A stretch of DNA of 60,518 nt from Campylobacter sp. (GTDB lineage Bacteria; Campylobacterota; Campylobacteria; Campylobacterales; Campylobacteraceae), in the NCBI RefSeq assembly GCF_020024835.1, contig NZ_JAHHTD010000006.1:1-60518 (forward strand), written 5' to 3'. Position numbers and translations under genes: made by a program. Shown here piece after piece: positions 9,604-17,539 of this stretch (the first letter of the stretch is position 1; every line of letters begins with the position of its first letter). A model generated the notes under the pieces. The model was not told the origin of the DNA and did not search any database. It saw nothing but the letters and a program-made list of their open reading frames with translations.

Positions 9604-10058
9604 AATTCGTTTAAAACTCTTAAAGCATGATCTTTTGTTTTAACATTTTTATAAATATTTTTTATTATTCCATTTTCATCAAGCACAAAAGTAGATCTTA
9701 TCAACCCTTCATACACTTTACCATAATTTTTTTTCAATCCCCACACTCCATATGCTTTAGACACCTCTTTTTCACAATCACTCAATAAAATATGCTTAAG
9801 ATTATATTTTTGTATAAAATTTTCGTGAGATTTAGTGCTATCAGGGCTAATACCTATAATTACAACATTTTTAGATAAAAATTCATCATAAAATTTTGTA
9901 AAATCACATGCTTCTAAAGTGCATCCTGGCGTATTGTCTTTAGGATAAAAATACAAAATCACTTTTTTACCTATAAAATCTTTTAAAGAAATTTTTATAC
10001 CATCTGGATTTAAAAGCTCAAACCAAGGTGCTCTATCGCCAATTTGCAATTCCTTCAT
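9597..10058 (-). CDS. bcp: Thiol peroxidase of the Bcp/PrxQ type
   Basis: Reduces hydrogen and organic peroxides using thioredoxin. The 153 residues are a thioredoxin fold with the Prx motif PKDNTPGCTLEACDF. C46 is the expected peroxidatic cysteine and C51 the resolving cysteine, the five-residue spacing that defines PrxQ/Bcp. The start overlaps the stop of the tautomerase gene (ATGA) and its end overlaps queH, so the three are very likely one operon. The partner thioredoxin and reductase are also in this window. Confidence 0.96.
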   Translation of the reverse strand: MKELQIGDRAPWFELLNPDGIKISLKDFIGKKVILYFYPKDNTPGCTLEACDFTKFYDEFLSKNVVIIGISPDSTKSHENFIQKYNLKHILLSDCEKEVSKAYGVWGLKKNYGKVYEGLIRSTFVLDENGIIKNIYKNVKTKDHALRVLNELC

Positions 10059-10261
10059 TTTTTATCTTTCAATCTTAATTTCTCTACACTTTCACCACCA
10101 AATGCTATATTAAAAGGCTCAATATCTTCTAAAATTACTACTATATTTTGTTTTGGCTTTTTATATTTTTCATGTAAAAGTTTTGTTATATCTAAAACTA
10201 ATTCTTCTTTTTCTTTAACACTAAACTCCGGCTTAGCAAGCTTTATATTAATAATTGGCAC
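10055..10261 (-). CDS. 4-oxalocrotonate tautomerase family protein
   Basis: A 68-residue tautomerase-superfamily subunit. PIINIKLAKPEF begins directly after the initiator, giving the catalytic N-terminal proline once methionine is removed. The start is GTG at 10261, supported by AAGGA 6 bases upstream. The physiological substrate is unknown; no aromatic degradation genes are nearby, so the classical xylene pathway role is unlikely. It is translationally coupled to bcp. Confidence 0.88.
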   Translation of the reverse strand: MPIINIKLAKPEFSVKEKEELVLDITKLLHEKYKKPKQNIVVILEDIEPFNIAFGGESVEKLRLKDKK

Positions 10262-10359
10262 TGATTATCCTTAATAATTTTTGTATTAATTTTACTATAT
10301 TCTAGCAATTATTAGTATATTTTTGATAAAATTAATCTTATTTAAAAAAGGTTTAATTT
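10262..10359. promoter_or_regulatory. Divergent promoter region between tautomerase-bcp-queH and ilvE
   Basis: A 98-base gap separates two diverging transcripts. On the plus strand TTTTTGA precedes TAAAAT at 10327-10332, about 28 bases before the ilvE ATG, with AAAAAAGG 8 bases before that ATG. On the minus strand there are two candidate -10 boxes for the tautomerase gene, TAGAAT at 10304-10299 and TAAAAT at 10294-10289. I cannot choose between these two. Confidence 0.5.
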
Positions 10360-11274
10360 ATGATTTGGGCAAAAAAAATTTGGATGGATGGAAAAATTAT
10401 CAATTTTGATGATGCAAAAATTCATGTTTTAACACATTCTTTACACTATGGTAACGCGGTATTTGAAGGAACAAGAGCTTATAAAACACAAAATGGTTTA
10501 GCAATTTTTAGGTTAAAAGAACACACTAAAAGGCTTTTAGAGTCTGCTAAAATAACTTTGATCACACCCTCTTTCACACAAAGCGAACTTGAAAATGCAC
10601 AAATTGAGCTTTTAAGAGTTAATGATTTTAAAAAAAATACTTATTTGCGTCCATTAATATTCTTAGGCGATGGAGTAATGGGGGTATATCACGCTAAAGC
10701 ACCTGTTCGAGTAGCCATAGTTGCGTGGGAATGGGGTGCATATTTAGGCGAAGAAGGTTTAGAAAAAGGTATTAAAGTAAAAATTTCTTCTTTTGCTAGA
10801 AACAGCGTAAAATCAAGTCTTGGAAAAGCAAAAGCTAGTGCAAATTATTTGAATTCACAAATGGCTAAATTTGAAGCTATTGACGCAGGTTATGAAGAAG
10901 CTTTGATGTTAGATGAAGAAGGTTTTATAGCAGAAGGAACTGGTGAGTGTTTTTTTATGATTAAAGACAATAAGCTTATCACTCCGCCTAATGATTTTTC
11001 TTTAAAAAGTATAACACAAGATACGGTTTTAAAAATAGCTCATGATTTAGGATTAAGTGTTATACGAAAAAGAATTTCAAGAGATGAAGTGTATGTTGCA
11101 GATGAAGCATTTTTTACAGGCACTGCAGCAGAAATTACTCCGATTAATAACATAGATGGAAGAATTATAGGAAATGGAACAAGAGGCGAGCTTACTAAAA
11201 AGCTTCAAAATGCGTATTTTGATATAGTATATGGGCGAAACGAAAAATACGCTTCTATGCTAACTTATATTTAA
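10360..11274 (+). CDS. ilvE: Branched-chain amino-acid aminotransferase
   Basis: Transaminates the keto acids of valine, leucine and isoleucine using glutamate and pyridoxal phosphate. The 304 residues match fold-type IV aminotransferases: HYGNAVFEGTRAY near residue 30, the PLP-lysine region LGKAKASANYLNSQ, EALMLDEEGFIAEGTGECFF, and FFTGTAAEITP near the C-terminus. It opens the plus-strand block and has its own promoter and ribosome site. The SPFH gene follows after 9 bases. Confidence 0.97.
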   Translation: MIWAKKIWMDGKIINFDDAKIHVLTHSLHYGNAVFEGTRAYKTQNGLAIFRLKEHTKRLLESAKITLITPSFTQSELENAQIELLRVNDFKKNTYLRPLIFLGDGVMGVYHAKAPVRVAIVAWEWGAYLGEEGLEKGIKVKISSFARNSVKSSLGKAKASANYLNSQMAKFEAIDAGYEEALMLDEEGFIAEGTGECFFMIKDNKLITPPNDFSLKSITQDTVLKIAHDLGLSVIRKRISRDEVYVADEAFFTGTAAEITPINNIDGRIIGNGTRGELTKKLQNAYFDIVYGRNEKYASMLTYI

Positions 11275-11283
11275 AGGAATTAA

Positions 11284-12351
11284 ATGCCAGCTGATTTAAA
11301 TGATTATTTTAATAAAAAAAACAATCAAAATAACAAACAAAATCTAAATTTTAAAACTCCAGATTTTAATTTTAAAGGATTTGGTAAATTTTCATCACTT
11401 ATTTATACTGCTACTGCAATCATTCTAATTTTTGCACTTTTTAAACCATTTGCAGTCATAAATTCTGGAGAAATGGGAATAAAATCTACGACAGGAAAAT
11501 ACAATCCCACTCCTTTAGAGCCAGGCTTACATTTTTTTATGCCTGTTTTGCAAAAAATCACTATAATAGACACTAGAGTAAGACAAATCAATTATGCTTC
11601 AGTTGAAGGGATTAATGAAAATTTACAAATGGGTTCAGGTGTAATAAATAAAAATAGTATCTCTGTGCTAGATTCAAGAGGATTGCCTGTATCTATTGAT
11701 GTAACCGTTCAATATAGACTAAATCCACTACAAGTCCCTCAGACTATTGCTACTTGGGGATTAAATTGGGAAAATAAAATCATTGATCCTGTAGTTAGAG
11801 ATGTAGTTAGAAATGTAGTAGGTCAATATACAGCTGAAGAACTTCCAACTAATAGAAATACCATAGCAATTCAAATTGATCAAGGTATTAGAAAAACCAT
11901 AGAAAATCAGCCTAATGAACCTGCAGAACTTCAAGCTGTTCAACTTAGAGAAATCATTTTACCTAGCAAAGTAAAAGAACAAATTGAAAGAGTCCAAATT
12001 GCAAAGCAAGAGGCTGAAAGGACAAAATATGAAGTTGAAAAAGCTAATCAAGAAGCTTTAAAAAAAGCTGCTTTGGCTGAAGGTGAAGCAAATGCAACTA
12101 TAATTAGTGCAAAAGGGCGTGCTAGTGCCGCAAAAATAGAAGCTGACGCACAAGCATACTCTAATAAAGAAATCGCAAAAAGCTTAAATAATCCCTTGCT
12201 TAGTTTAAAGCAAATTGAAACTCAAAAACAATTCAACGAAGCTTTAAAAGCAAATAAAGATGCCAAAATTTTCTTAACACCTGGTGGAGCTGTGCCAAAT
12301 ATATGGTTAGATAGTAAAGATATAAAACAAACCTCTTCTATAAATAATTAA
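11284..12351 (+). CDS. SPFH/band-7 (prohibitin-like) membrane protein
   Basis: A 355-residue bitopic protein with an Asn/Lys-rich N-terminal tail, one membrane segment at about 38-56, an SPFH domain (VINSGEMGIKSTTGKY onward) and an Ala/Glu-rich coiled coil at about 235-300 (KQEAERTKYEVEKANQEALKKAA). This is the HflK/HflC/prohibitin layout, in which proteins oligomerise at the inner membrane and often modulate FtsH or organise lipid domains. No hflK/hflC pair or ftsH is adjacent, so the partner is unknown. The two small membrane genes downstream are probably co-transcribed. Confidence 0.88.
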   Translation: MPADLNDYFNKKNNQNNKQNLNFKTPDFNFKGFGKFSSLIYTATAIILIFALFKPFAVINSGEMGIKSTTGKYNPTPLEPGLHFFMPVLQKITIIDTRVRQINYASVEGINENLQMGSGVINKNSISVLDSRGLPVSIDVTVQYRLNPLQVPQTIATWGLNWENKIIDPVVRDVVRNVVGQYTAEELPTNRNTIAIQIDQGIRKTIENQPNEPAELQAVQLREIILPSKVKEQIERVQIAKQEAERTKYEVEKANQEALKKAALAEGEANATIISAKGRASAAKIEADAQAYSNKEIAKSLNNPLLSLKQIETQKQFNEALKANKDAKIFLTPGGAVPNIWLDSKDIKQTSSINN

Positions 12352-12366
12352 ATTTAAAGAGTGGCA

Positions 12367-12903
12367 ATGAATGCACAGCATATACGAGAGCAAATATTTT
12401 TCTTTACAACTCATTTGCACATAATAGATTTTTTATTAATTATAGTAGTTATATTTTTTTTTGTTGCCACTTTAATTGTAGCTTTAATTATTAGACATAA
12501 AGGTAATTTTGCCTTTTGTGTAATAATTTTAGGAATTTTGTGCTCAATATCTATGGCTTATTTGGGATATTACATAATAGATACACAAATTCGTTCAAGA
12601 ATTACAGAAGTTGAACATTTTAAACACTTTACTTATGATAATTCTTTAAGTGTAGAATATAGCCTAACAAACACCTCTAAAAATAATTTTAATTTTTGTA
12701 AAATAAATATCAATATACTAAAAAAACAAGAAGAATTAAATTTTTTACAAAAAATAATCTACACTATAAAACCTTTACGTAGTAAATCAATTATGCTAAA
12801 AAAAATAATAAAACCTAAACAAACTATAAACCTTAGAACTAATTTTTCCGATTTTAAAGAAAATCAAGATTTTGATATAAAAATTAATTCAAAGTGTTTT
12901 TAA
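12367..12903 (+). CDS. DUF2393-like membrane protein (first of tandem pair)
   Basis: About 178 residues. Two hydrophobic segments lie near the N-terminus (FLLIIVVIFFFVATLIVALII and FCVIILGILCSISMAYLGYYI), followed by a roughly 110-residue basic, beta-prone domain probably in the periplasm. I recognise it as resembling DUF2393, an epsilonproteobacterial family of unknown role. I chose ATG at 12367 over GTG at 12361 because AAGAG lies 5 bases before the ATG and overlaps that GTG. The stop overlaps the next gene's start. Confidence 0.72.
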   Translation: MNAQHIREQIFFFTTHLHIIDFLLIIVVIFFFVATLIVALIIRHKGNFAFCVIILGILCSISMAYLGYYIIDTQIRSRITEVEHFKHFTYDNSLSVEYSLTNTSKNNFNFCKININILKKQEELNFLQKIIYTIKPLRSKSIMLKKIIKPKQTINLRTNFSDFKENQDFDIKINSKCF

Positions 12904-13433
12904 TGGGATATTTTACAATTTTTCATATATTAATTATTTTTGTTATGCTGGTTTCAACAATATTAACTTGGGTTTTAATCTATTTAAAAATACAAAATAA
13001 AAAAAATATGTTAATTTTTTGCTTACTTAGTTTTATTCTAGCTTCAATTTTAACAATTTCTTTGTTATTAGTAATAGAACAATATACAAAAAAAGCAAGC
13101 TTAAGTAACTTCTCTACTTACAGAAGATTATCTACAGAAAGTATTATTATCAAAGGAAGAATTACTAATGATACTAATTTTAAAATTTCAGAATGTTTGT
13201 TAAATCTTAGAATCATTGATGATAGTAAAAAATATGAAATAAATGGAGAAATTTTTAATCAAAATAATTTTGATAGCATAAAAAAAGCAAATAAAGAAAT
13301 AAGATATACTACTTATAGTATAAAAATAGCAACAAATCTCTTAGGTAATACCTACAAAGACTTTTATTTTGAAGTTGCTCTACCTCCACATTTTCAAAGT
13401 TACAAAGTATTTAAACAATTAAAATGTCATTAG
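12903..13433 (+). CDS. DUF2393-like membrane protein (second of tandem pair)
   Basis: About 176 residues with the same layout as its neighbour: two N-terminal membrane segments (ILIIFVMLVSTILTWVLIYL, then FCLLSFILASILTISLLLVI) and a C-terminal domain ending in KCH. The shared architecture suggests an old duplication, though residue identity looks low. ATG at 12903 sits in a TAATG overlap with the upstream stop; an in-frame GTG at 12894 is the alternative. It ends two bases before the stop of the convergent purF gene. Confidence 0.7.
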   Translation: MGYFTIFHILIIFVMLVSTILTWVLIYLKIQNKKNMLIFCLLSFILASILTISLLLVIEQYTKKASLSNFSTYRRLSTESIIIKGRITNDTNFKISECLLNLRIIDDSKKYEINGEIFNQNNFDSIKKANKEIRYTTYSIKIATNLLGNTYKDFYFEVALPPHFQSYKVFKQLKCH

Positions 13434-13453
13434 GATTATTTTATAAAATAATC
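13434..13453. terminator. Perfect 20-bp palindrome at the convergent 3' ends (possible two-way terminator)
   Basis: GATTATTTTA followed directly by its reverse complement TAAAATAATC. It begins at the base after the DUF2393-like stop codon and covers the purF stop. A transcript from either side would form a short A/U-rich hairpin. It is weak in G+C and has only a poor T run, so terminator function is inferred from position. Confidence 0.45.
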
Positions 13454-14776
13454 TCCATCAAAACTAATCAAAGAATATTTCCTCTCGCTTCCTATGCTTT
13501 CAGCAAGCTCATTTATATCAAGAAAAATCAAACTATCAGCACCAGTATATGCTCTAACTTCTTCTATATTTTTATTAGCTGAAATTAATTCTTTAAAAGT
13601 CGGTGTATCTATACCATATGTATCAGGAAACTTGATTTCAGGGCACGCAATAGCCAAATGAATCTTTCTAGCTCCAGCTTGTCTTAGAAGTGAAATAACT
13701 TTTTTAGATGTTGTTCCTCTTACAATACTATCATCAATAACAACAATATCTTTATCTTGCAAAACTTTTTTCATAGGATTTAATTTTAATTTTACTTTCA
13801 AATTTCTTAATTCTTGAGTTGGTTCTATAAAAGTTCTCCCCACATAATGATTTCGCACTATAGCCATTTCAAGAGGTATATTAAGATATTGTGAAAACCC
13901 TATTGCTGCACTAACTCCGCTATCTGGCACAGGTATTACAAAATCAACTTTTTCGTTAAATTTCTTTGCCAATGTTTCACCCATTTTTTTACGCACTTCA
14001 TAAACACTTTTACCCTCTACTATACTATCAGGTCTTGCAAAATAAATATACTCAAAAGCACAAATTCTAGGCTCAATATCATCAAATATTTGAATACTCT
14101 CAAATTCATCTTTTCCTTGTGTAAAAATAATCATCTCACCAGGTATAATATCACGAATAAATTCAGCCTCTATTAAGTCAAAAGCACAAGTCTCGCTTGC
14201 TACAATAAATCCTCCATCTTTTAATCTACCCAAAGATAAAGGTCTTACTCCATAAGGATCTCTTACAACAAAAAGTTGATCTTTACTTGCAAGCATAAAA
14301 CAATATGCTCCTTTAGAATATTTTAATGCTTCTATAAATCTATCTTTTAAATATTTTTGCTTACTTTTAGCTATTAAATGGATTACATTTTCTGTATCCA
14401 TATTAGAATGAAAAATAGCTCCATTATCTATAAGTTTTTTTCTAATCTCTTCTTTATTAATTAAATTTCCATTATGCACTAAAGAAATATCTCCTAAAGA
14501 ACACGTTGCTGTTACTGGTTGTGCATCTTGCAATGAAGAATGACCAGCTGTTGAATAGCGATTATGTCCTATAGCTATACTTCCTTGTAATTGGGATAAA
14601 ATCTGACTATTAAAAATTTGTCCAACTTCTCCTTTTGCTTTATGTGTTTTTATATTTTGACTATCACTCACACTAATACCACTTGCTTCTTGCCCACGAT
14701 GTTGCATAGCAAACAAAGCATAATAAGCAAGCGTGCTAGCATTTTTTGAGTTTATAATTCCAACAACTGCACACAT
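13436..14776 (-). CDS. purF: Amidophosphoribosyltransferase
   Basis: First committed step of purine synthesis: PRPP plus glutamine to phosphoribosylamine. Cys2 after the initiator (MCAVVGI) is the nucleophile of the Ntn glutaminase domain, apparently without a propeptide. GHNRYSTAG and the PRPP-binding VVIDDSIVRGTTSKK are present. The 446-residue length is normal for the family. It lies one base downstream of dapB and so is probably second in a dapB-purF operon. Confidence 0.98.
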   Translation of the reverse strand: MCAVVGIINSKNASTLAYYALFAMQHRGQEASGISVSDSQNIKTHKAKGEVGQIFNSQILSQLQGSIAIGHNRYSTAGHSSLQDAQPVTATCSLGDISLVHNGNLINKEEIRKKLIDNGAIFHSNMDTENVIHLIAKSKQKYLKDRFIEALKYSKGAYCFMLASKDQLFVVRDPYGVRPLSLGRLKDGGFIVASETCAFDLIEAEFIRDIIPGEMIIFTQGKDEFESIQIFDDIEPRICAFEYIYFARPDSIVEGKSVYEVRKKMGETLAKKFNEKVDFVIPVPDSGVSAAIGFSQYLNIPLEMAIVRNHYVGRTFIEPTQELRNLKVKLKLNPMKKVLQDKDIVVIDDSIVRGTTSKKVISLLRQAGARKIHLAIACPEIKFPDTYGIDTPTFKELISANKNIEEVRAYTGADSLIFLDINELAESIGSERKYSLISFDGDYFIK

Positions 14777-14777
14777 T

Positions 14778-15506
14778 TTAAATTCCTAAACAATCATTAA
14801 TATCATACAAACCATTATCTTGAGTTACAATCCATTTTGCACAACATATTGCACCCATAGCAAAAGTTGCCCTTGAAGTTGCACTATGATTTAATTCTAT
14901 AAATTCCCCCTCATTATAAAATCCCACTCGATGAGAACCTACAATATCACCACCCCTTAAACTCATAATCGCTATCTCATCTTTACTTCTAGCACCTATT
15001 AATCCATCTCTTCCGCTTACTCTAACTTGATCTAAATTTAAATTTCTAGCCTTTGCTACACATTCTCCTAAAGTCATAGCTGTTCCACTTGGAGCATCTT
15101 TTTTCTTATTATGGTGCATTTCTACTATTTCTATATCAAAATCACGCAAAATTTCACTAGCTAAAAATGAAAGTTTTTTTAAAACCGCTATGCCTAAAGA
15201 CATATTAGTAGCATAAAGTATAGGCATAGTAATACTCGCACTTTGTAAAAGTTCATATTGTTTTGAATTTAAACCTGTGGTACCAATAACTAAAGGTTTT
15301 GGATTGCTTCTAGCGTATAAAATTAAATTTTCACATCCTTGGGGAGTTGAAAAATCAATAATCACATCACTTTTTTTAAAAAAATCTTCATAATCTGAAC
15401 CTTGATCAAAAAATGCACTAGATTTAGCATCTATACATTCTTGCAAACAAAGATCAATCTGCTTTCCCATACGCCCTTTGCTTCCATGGATTCCAACGTT
15501 AATCAT
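14778..15506 (-). CDS. dapB: 4-hydroxy-tetrahydrodipicolinate reductase
   Basis: NAD(P)H-dependent step of the diaminopimelate/lysine pathway, supplying peptidoglycan precursors. GIHGSKGRMGKQI is the dinucleotide-binding loop, and EMHHNKKKDAPSGTA holds the catalytic His and Lys. I use ATG at 15506 (242 residues); an in-frame TTG one codon upstream is less likely because AAAGG is 8 bases from the ATG's TTG neighbour and ATG is the stronger codon. purF follows with a 1-base gap. Confidence 0.96.
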   Translation of the reverse strand: MINVGIHGSKGRMGKQIDLCLQECIDAKSSAFFDQGSDYEDFFKKSDVIIDFSTPQGCENLILYARSNPKPLVIGTTGLNSKQYELLQSASITMPILYATNMSLGIAVLKKLSFLASEILRDFDIEIVEMHHNKKKDAPSGTAMTLGECVAKARNLNLDQVRVSGRDGLIGARSKDEIAIMSLRGGDIVGSHRVGFYNEGEFIELNHSATSRATFAMGAICCAKWIVTQDNGLYDINDCLGI

Positions 15507-15533
15507 CAAATAAACCTTTCAAAATTTGAAATT

Positions 15534-15539
15534 ATTGTA
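15534..15539 (-). promoter_or_regulatory. Probable -10 element for dapB-purF
   Basis: TACAAT on the minus strand, about 28 bases before the dapB ATG, with AAAGG in between. There is no clear TG extension. The rest of the 15540-15727 gap is A/T-rich with no coding potential that I can see. Confidence 0.4.
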
Positions 15540-15727
15540 GCGTTTATTTGATTAAAAGCAACTAACAAATTTAAACACAATTTCACTATAATTAAATTTT
15601 TTAACATACTTTCAATTTATTTAATAATTAAAAATAATTTAAATCGCACTTTGTTAATGTTTTAATTTTAGATATTTAAATACTTCTTAAATTTAATATT
15701 AAAATCAGATAAAAGCTTTTATGATTT

Positions 15728-15753
15728 ATCCTTTATCTTCAAAGATAAAGGAT
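15728..15753. terminator. Strong hairpin downstream of trxB
   Basis: ATCCTTTATCTT (15728-15739) and AAGATAAAGGAT (15742-15753) are perfect reverse complements separated by two bases, giving a long stem 20 bases after the trxB stop. The flanks are A/T-rich but lack a clean T run on the minus strand. A 14-base palindrome (ATAAAAG/CTTTTAT) follows at 15709-15722. It most likely ends the trxB transcript; it could also end a plus-strand transcript. Confidence 0.55.
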
Positions 15754-15772
15754 TTATAAAATTAATAAATTT

Positions 15773-16711
15773 TTAATGTAGATTCTCTATATATGATAAA
15801 GCACTCAACGCAGCAACTGCACCATCTCCTGCTGCACAAATTACCTGCTTAGGTGCATCTTTTCTTAAATCTCCTGCTGCAAATAATCCTGCAACATTTG
15901 TTTGCATTCTAAGATCAACACTAACTTGGCCGCTTTCTTCCATATTACATAAAAATTTACCATCGTCTTGTTTTAAAATTTCATTTCTCACATTCAAACC
16001 AACAAAAGTAAAAATTCCAGGTATATCAAGTTCTCTTTTAGTGCCATCATTAATACCTATTTTTATTTTATTAACACCCATATTATCACCACAAACTTCA
16101 TCAACAATCGCATTAGTAATTAATTCTATTTTTTCGTGATTTTTTACCTTTTCTATTGTTGAAGGAGCTGCTCTAAATTCATTTCTTCTGTGAATGAGAT
16201 AAACTTTTGAACAAATATTTGCAAGATAAAGAGCTTCCTCTAAAGCGGTATCGCCCCCTCCAAGAACTGCAACTTCTTTATTTTTATAAAAAAATCCATC
16301 GCATGTAGCACAAGTACTAACACCTTTGCCAAAAAATTCATCTTCACCTTTAAATCCTGCACGACGCGGTGTAGAACCAGTGCAAACAATTACTGCTTTA
16401 GCTAGCTCATTTTTTCCACCTTCAAGCTTAATGCTAAAACTTCCATCATCATTTTTTCGAACTTGCTCTACCCCTACCATTTCGTGTTTTAATCCAAAAC
16501 GCATACATTGTTCATTCCAAGGTGCCATAAAAGAAATTCCATCTAAAACTTGAGCAATACCTGGATAATTTTCTATTTCAGAACTTGAAGTAATCTGGCC
16601 ACCTGGCATACCTTTTTCAAACATTGTAACGTTCTTTAAGCCACCTCTTGTAGCATATAATCCTGCACTAAGACCAGCAGGACCACCACCAATAATTGCT
16701 AAATCTAACAT
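15773..16711 (-). CDS. trxB: Thioredoxin-disulfide reductase
   Basis: FAD/NADPH enzyme that reduces thioredoxin. The 312 residues contain the FAD loop IIGGGPAGLSAG (7-18), the redox pair CATC (C134, C137), the NADPH loop GGGDTALEEA and the C-terminal GLFAAGDL FAD motif. An ATG at 16744 would add 11 residues, but it overlaps the -10 element, whereas AAAGGG lies 6 bases before the ATG at 16711. Its substrate TrxA is encoded immediately upstream but has its own terminator. Confidence 0.98.
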   Translation of the reverse strand: MLDLAIIGGGPAGLSAGLYATRGGLKNVTMFEKGMPGGQITSSSEIENYPGIAQVLDGISFMAPWNEQCMRFGLKHEMVGVEQVRKNDDGSFSIKLEGGKNELAKAVIVCTGSTPRRAGFKGEDEFFGKGVSTCATCDGFFYKNKEVAVLGGGDTALEEALYLANICSKVYLIHRRNEFRAAPSTIEKVKNHEKIELITNAIVDEVCGDNMGVNKIKIGINDGTKRELDIPGIFTFVGLNVRNEILKQDDGKFLCNMEESGQVSVDLRMQTNVAGLFAAGDLRKDAPKQVICAAGDGAVAALSALSYIENLH

Positions 16712-16742
16712 ACTATACCCTTTAGAAAAATTATTTGACTGC

Positions 16743-16752
16743 ATTATACAAA
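16743..16752 (-). promoter_or_regulatory. Probable trxB promoter -10 element
   Basis: Minus strand TTTG followed directly by TATAAT. The predicted transcript start is near 16736, about 25 bases before the trxB ATG at 16711. It lies after the trxA terminator, so trxB appears independently expressed. Confidence 0.62.
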
Positions 16753-16807
16753 TTTTTCTTTAATTATAAATAATAAAAATTATTAAATAGTAAAAATAGA
16801 AGAAAAA

Positions 16808-16821
16808 GCCACGATAGTGGC
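16808..16821 (-). terminator. Rho-independent terminator of trxA
   Basis: On the minus strand GCCAC-TATC-GTGGC forms a five-pair all-strong hairpin, extended by a wobble and an A-T pair, followed immediately by TTTTTCTTC. It starts 7 bases past the trxA stop. It is the clearest intrinsic terminator inside the minus-strand block. Confidence 0.8.
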
Positions 16822-16827
16822 CTAAGA

Positions 16828-17142
16828 TTATAAAAGTGAATTTATTTTATCAACTAAAACTTGTTTTGATTGTGCGCCAACTAATTGATCTACAACTTCA
16901 CCATCTTTAAAGAATATGATAGTTGGAATAGATCTAACACCAAATTCAGCTGCTAAATCACCTTGTTCATCTGTATTTACTTTACAAATTTTAGCCTTAC
17001 CTTCAAACTCATCTGCAAGCTCATCAATAACCGGTGCAAGCATTCTACAAGGTCCGCACCACGGAGCCCAAAAATCTACCAAAGCTACACCATCTTTTGC
17101 TTGTGCAAAATTTTCTGAAGTTAAATCAATATATTTTCCCAT
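16828..17142 (-). CDS. trxA: Thioredoxin
   Basis: Cytosolic 104-residue dithiol carrier. The active site is WCGPC with C29 and C32, and the conserved cis-proline stretch SIPTIIFF is present. AAGGAG precedes the ATG, and a TAGAAT at 17174-17169 may be the -10. It likely reduces the Bcp peroxiredoxin encoded in this window, among many substrates. Confidence 0.98.
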   Translation of the reverse strand: MGKYIDLTSENFAQAKDGVALVDFWAPWCGPCRMLAPVIDELADEFEGKAKICKVNTDEQGDLAAEFGVRSIPTIIFFKDGEVVDQLVGAQSKQVLVDKINSLL

Positions 17143-17197
17143 TATATTTCTCCTTTATATTTTTTGAAATTCTATTACATTTAAGATAAATGCTATC

Positions 17198-17536
17198 TTA
17201 ATAACTAATATTTTCAATAAGCTTTATATCATCTTTATACACACAAAGTAAATCTAATTGATAATTTTTATCACACATATGTTTCATAAAGTAATATTTT
17301 ATTGTTTTGATGAGCTTGGTATATTTTTTATAATCTAATCTATAGCTTACTTCATAATTACCTTTAGTGGCTTTAACTTCTATAAAATGTAGTATTTCAT
17401 TCTTTATTGCAATAATATCAATTTCACCAAATTTAGAAGAAAAATTTCTTTCTAAGATTTTAAAACCTAAATCTTGTAAATAAATACAAGCTAAATTTTC
17501 ACCATTGATACCAAAAATATAAGATTCCAATCCCAT
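17198..17536 (-). CDS. YraN/UPF0102 family nuclease-fold protein
   Basis: 112 residues with the UPF0102 layout: G-x-x-GE-x-x-A near the N-terminus (FGINGENLACIYL), LGFKILERNF, and the endonuclease-like core FGEIDIIA ... HFIEVKAT (E-D-ExK). The fold resembles Holliday-junction resolvases, but the biochemical role is not established. It lies 3 bases after hom and is probably in the same operon. Confidence 0.88.
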   Translation of the reverse strand: MGLESYIFGINGENLACIYLQDLGFKILERNFSSKFGEIDIIAIKNEILHFIEVKATKGNYEVSYRLDYKKYTKLIKTIKYYFMKHMCDKNYQLDLLCVYKDDIKLIENISY

Positions 17537-17539
17537 AAT

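Noticed and set aside
16712..16744. Upstream ATG extending trxB by 11 residues
   Set aside because: That ATG overlaps the TATAAT box, so it would not be in the transcript; the internal ATG has AAAGGG at good spacing.
16326..17167. Long open frames on the plus strand opposite trxB and trxA
   Set aside because: They mirror the strongly supported trxB and trxA frames and have no ribosome sites or recognisable motifs; they are antisense shadows.
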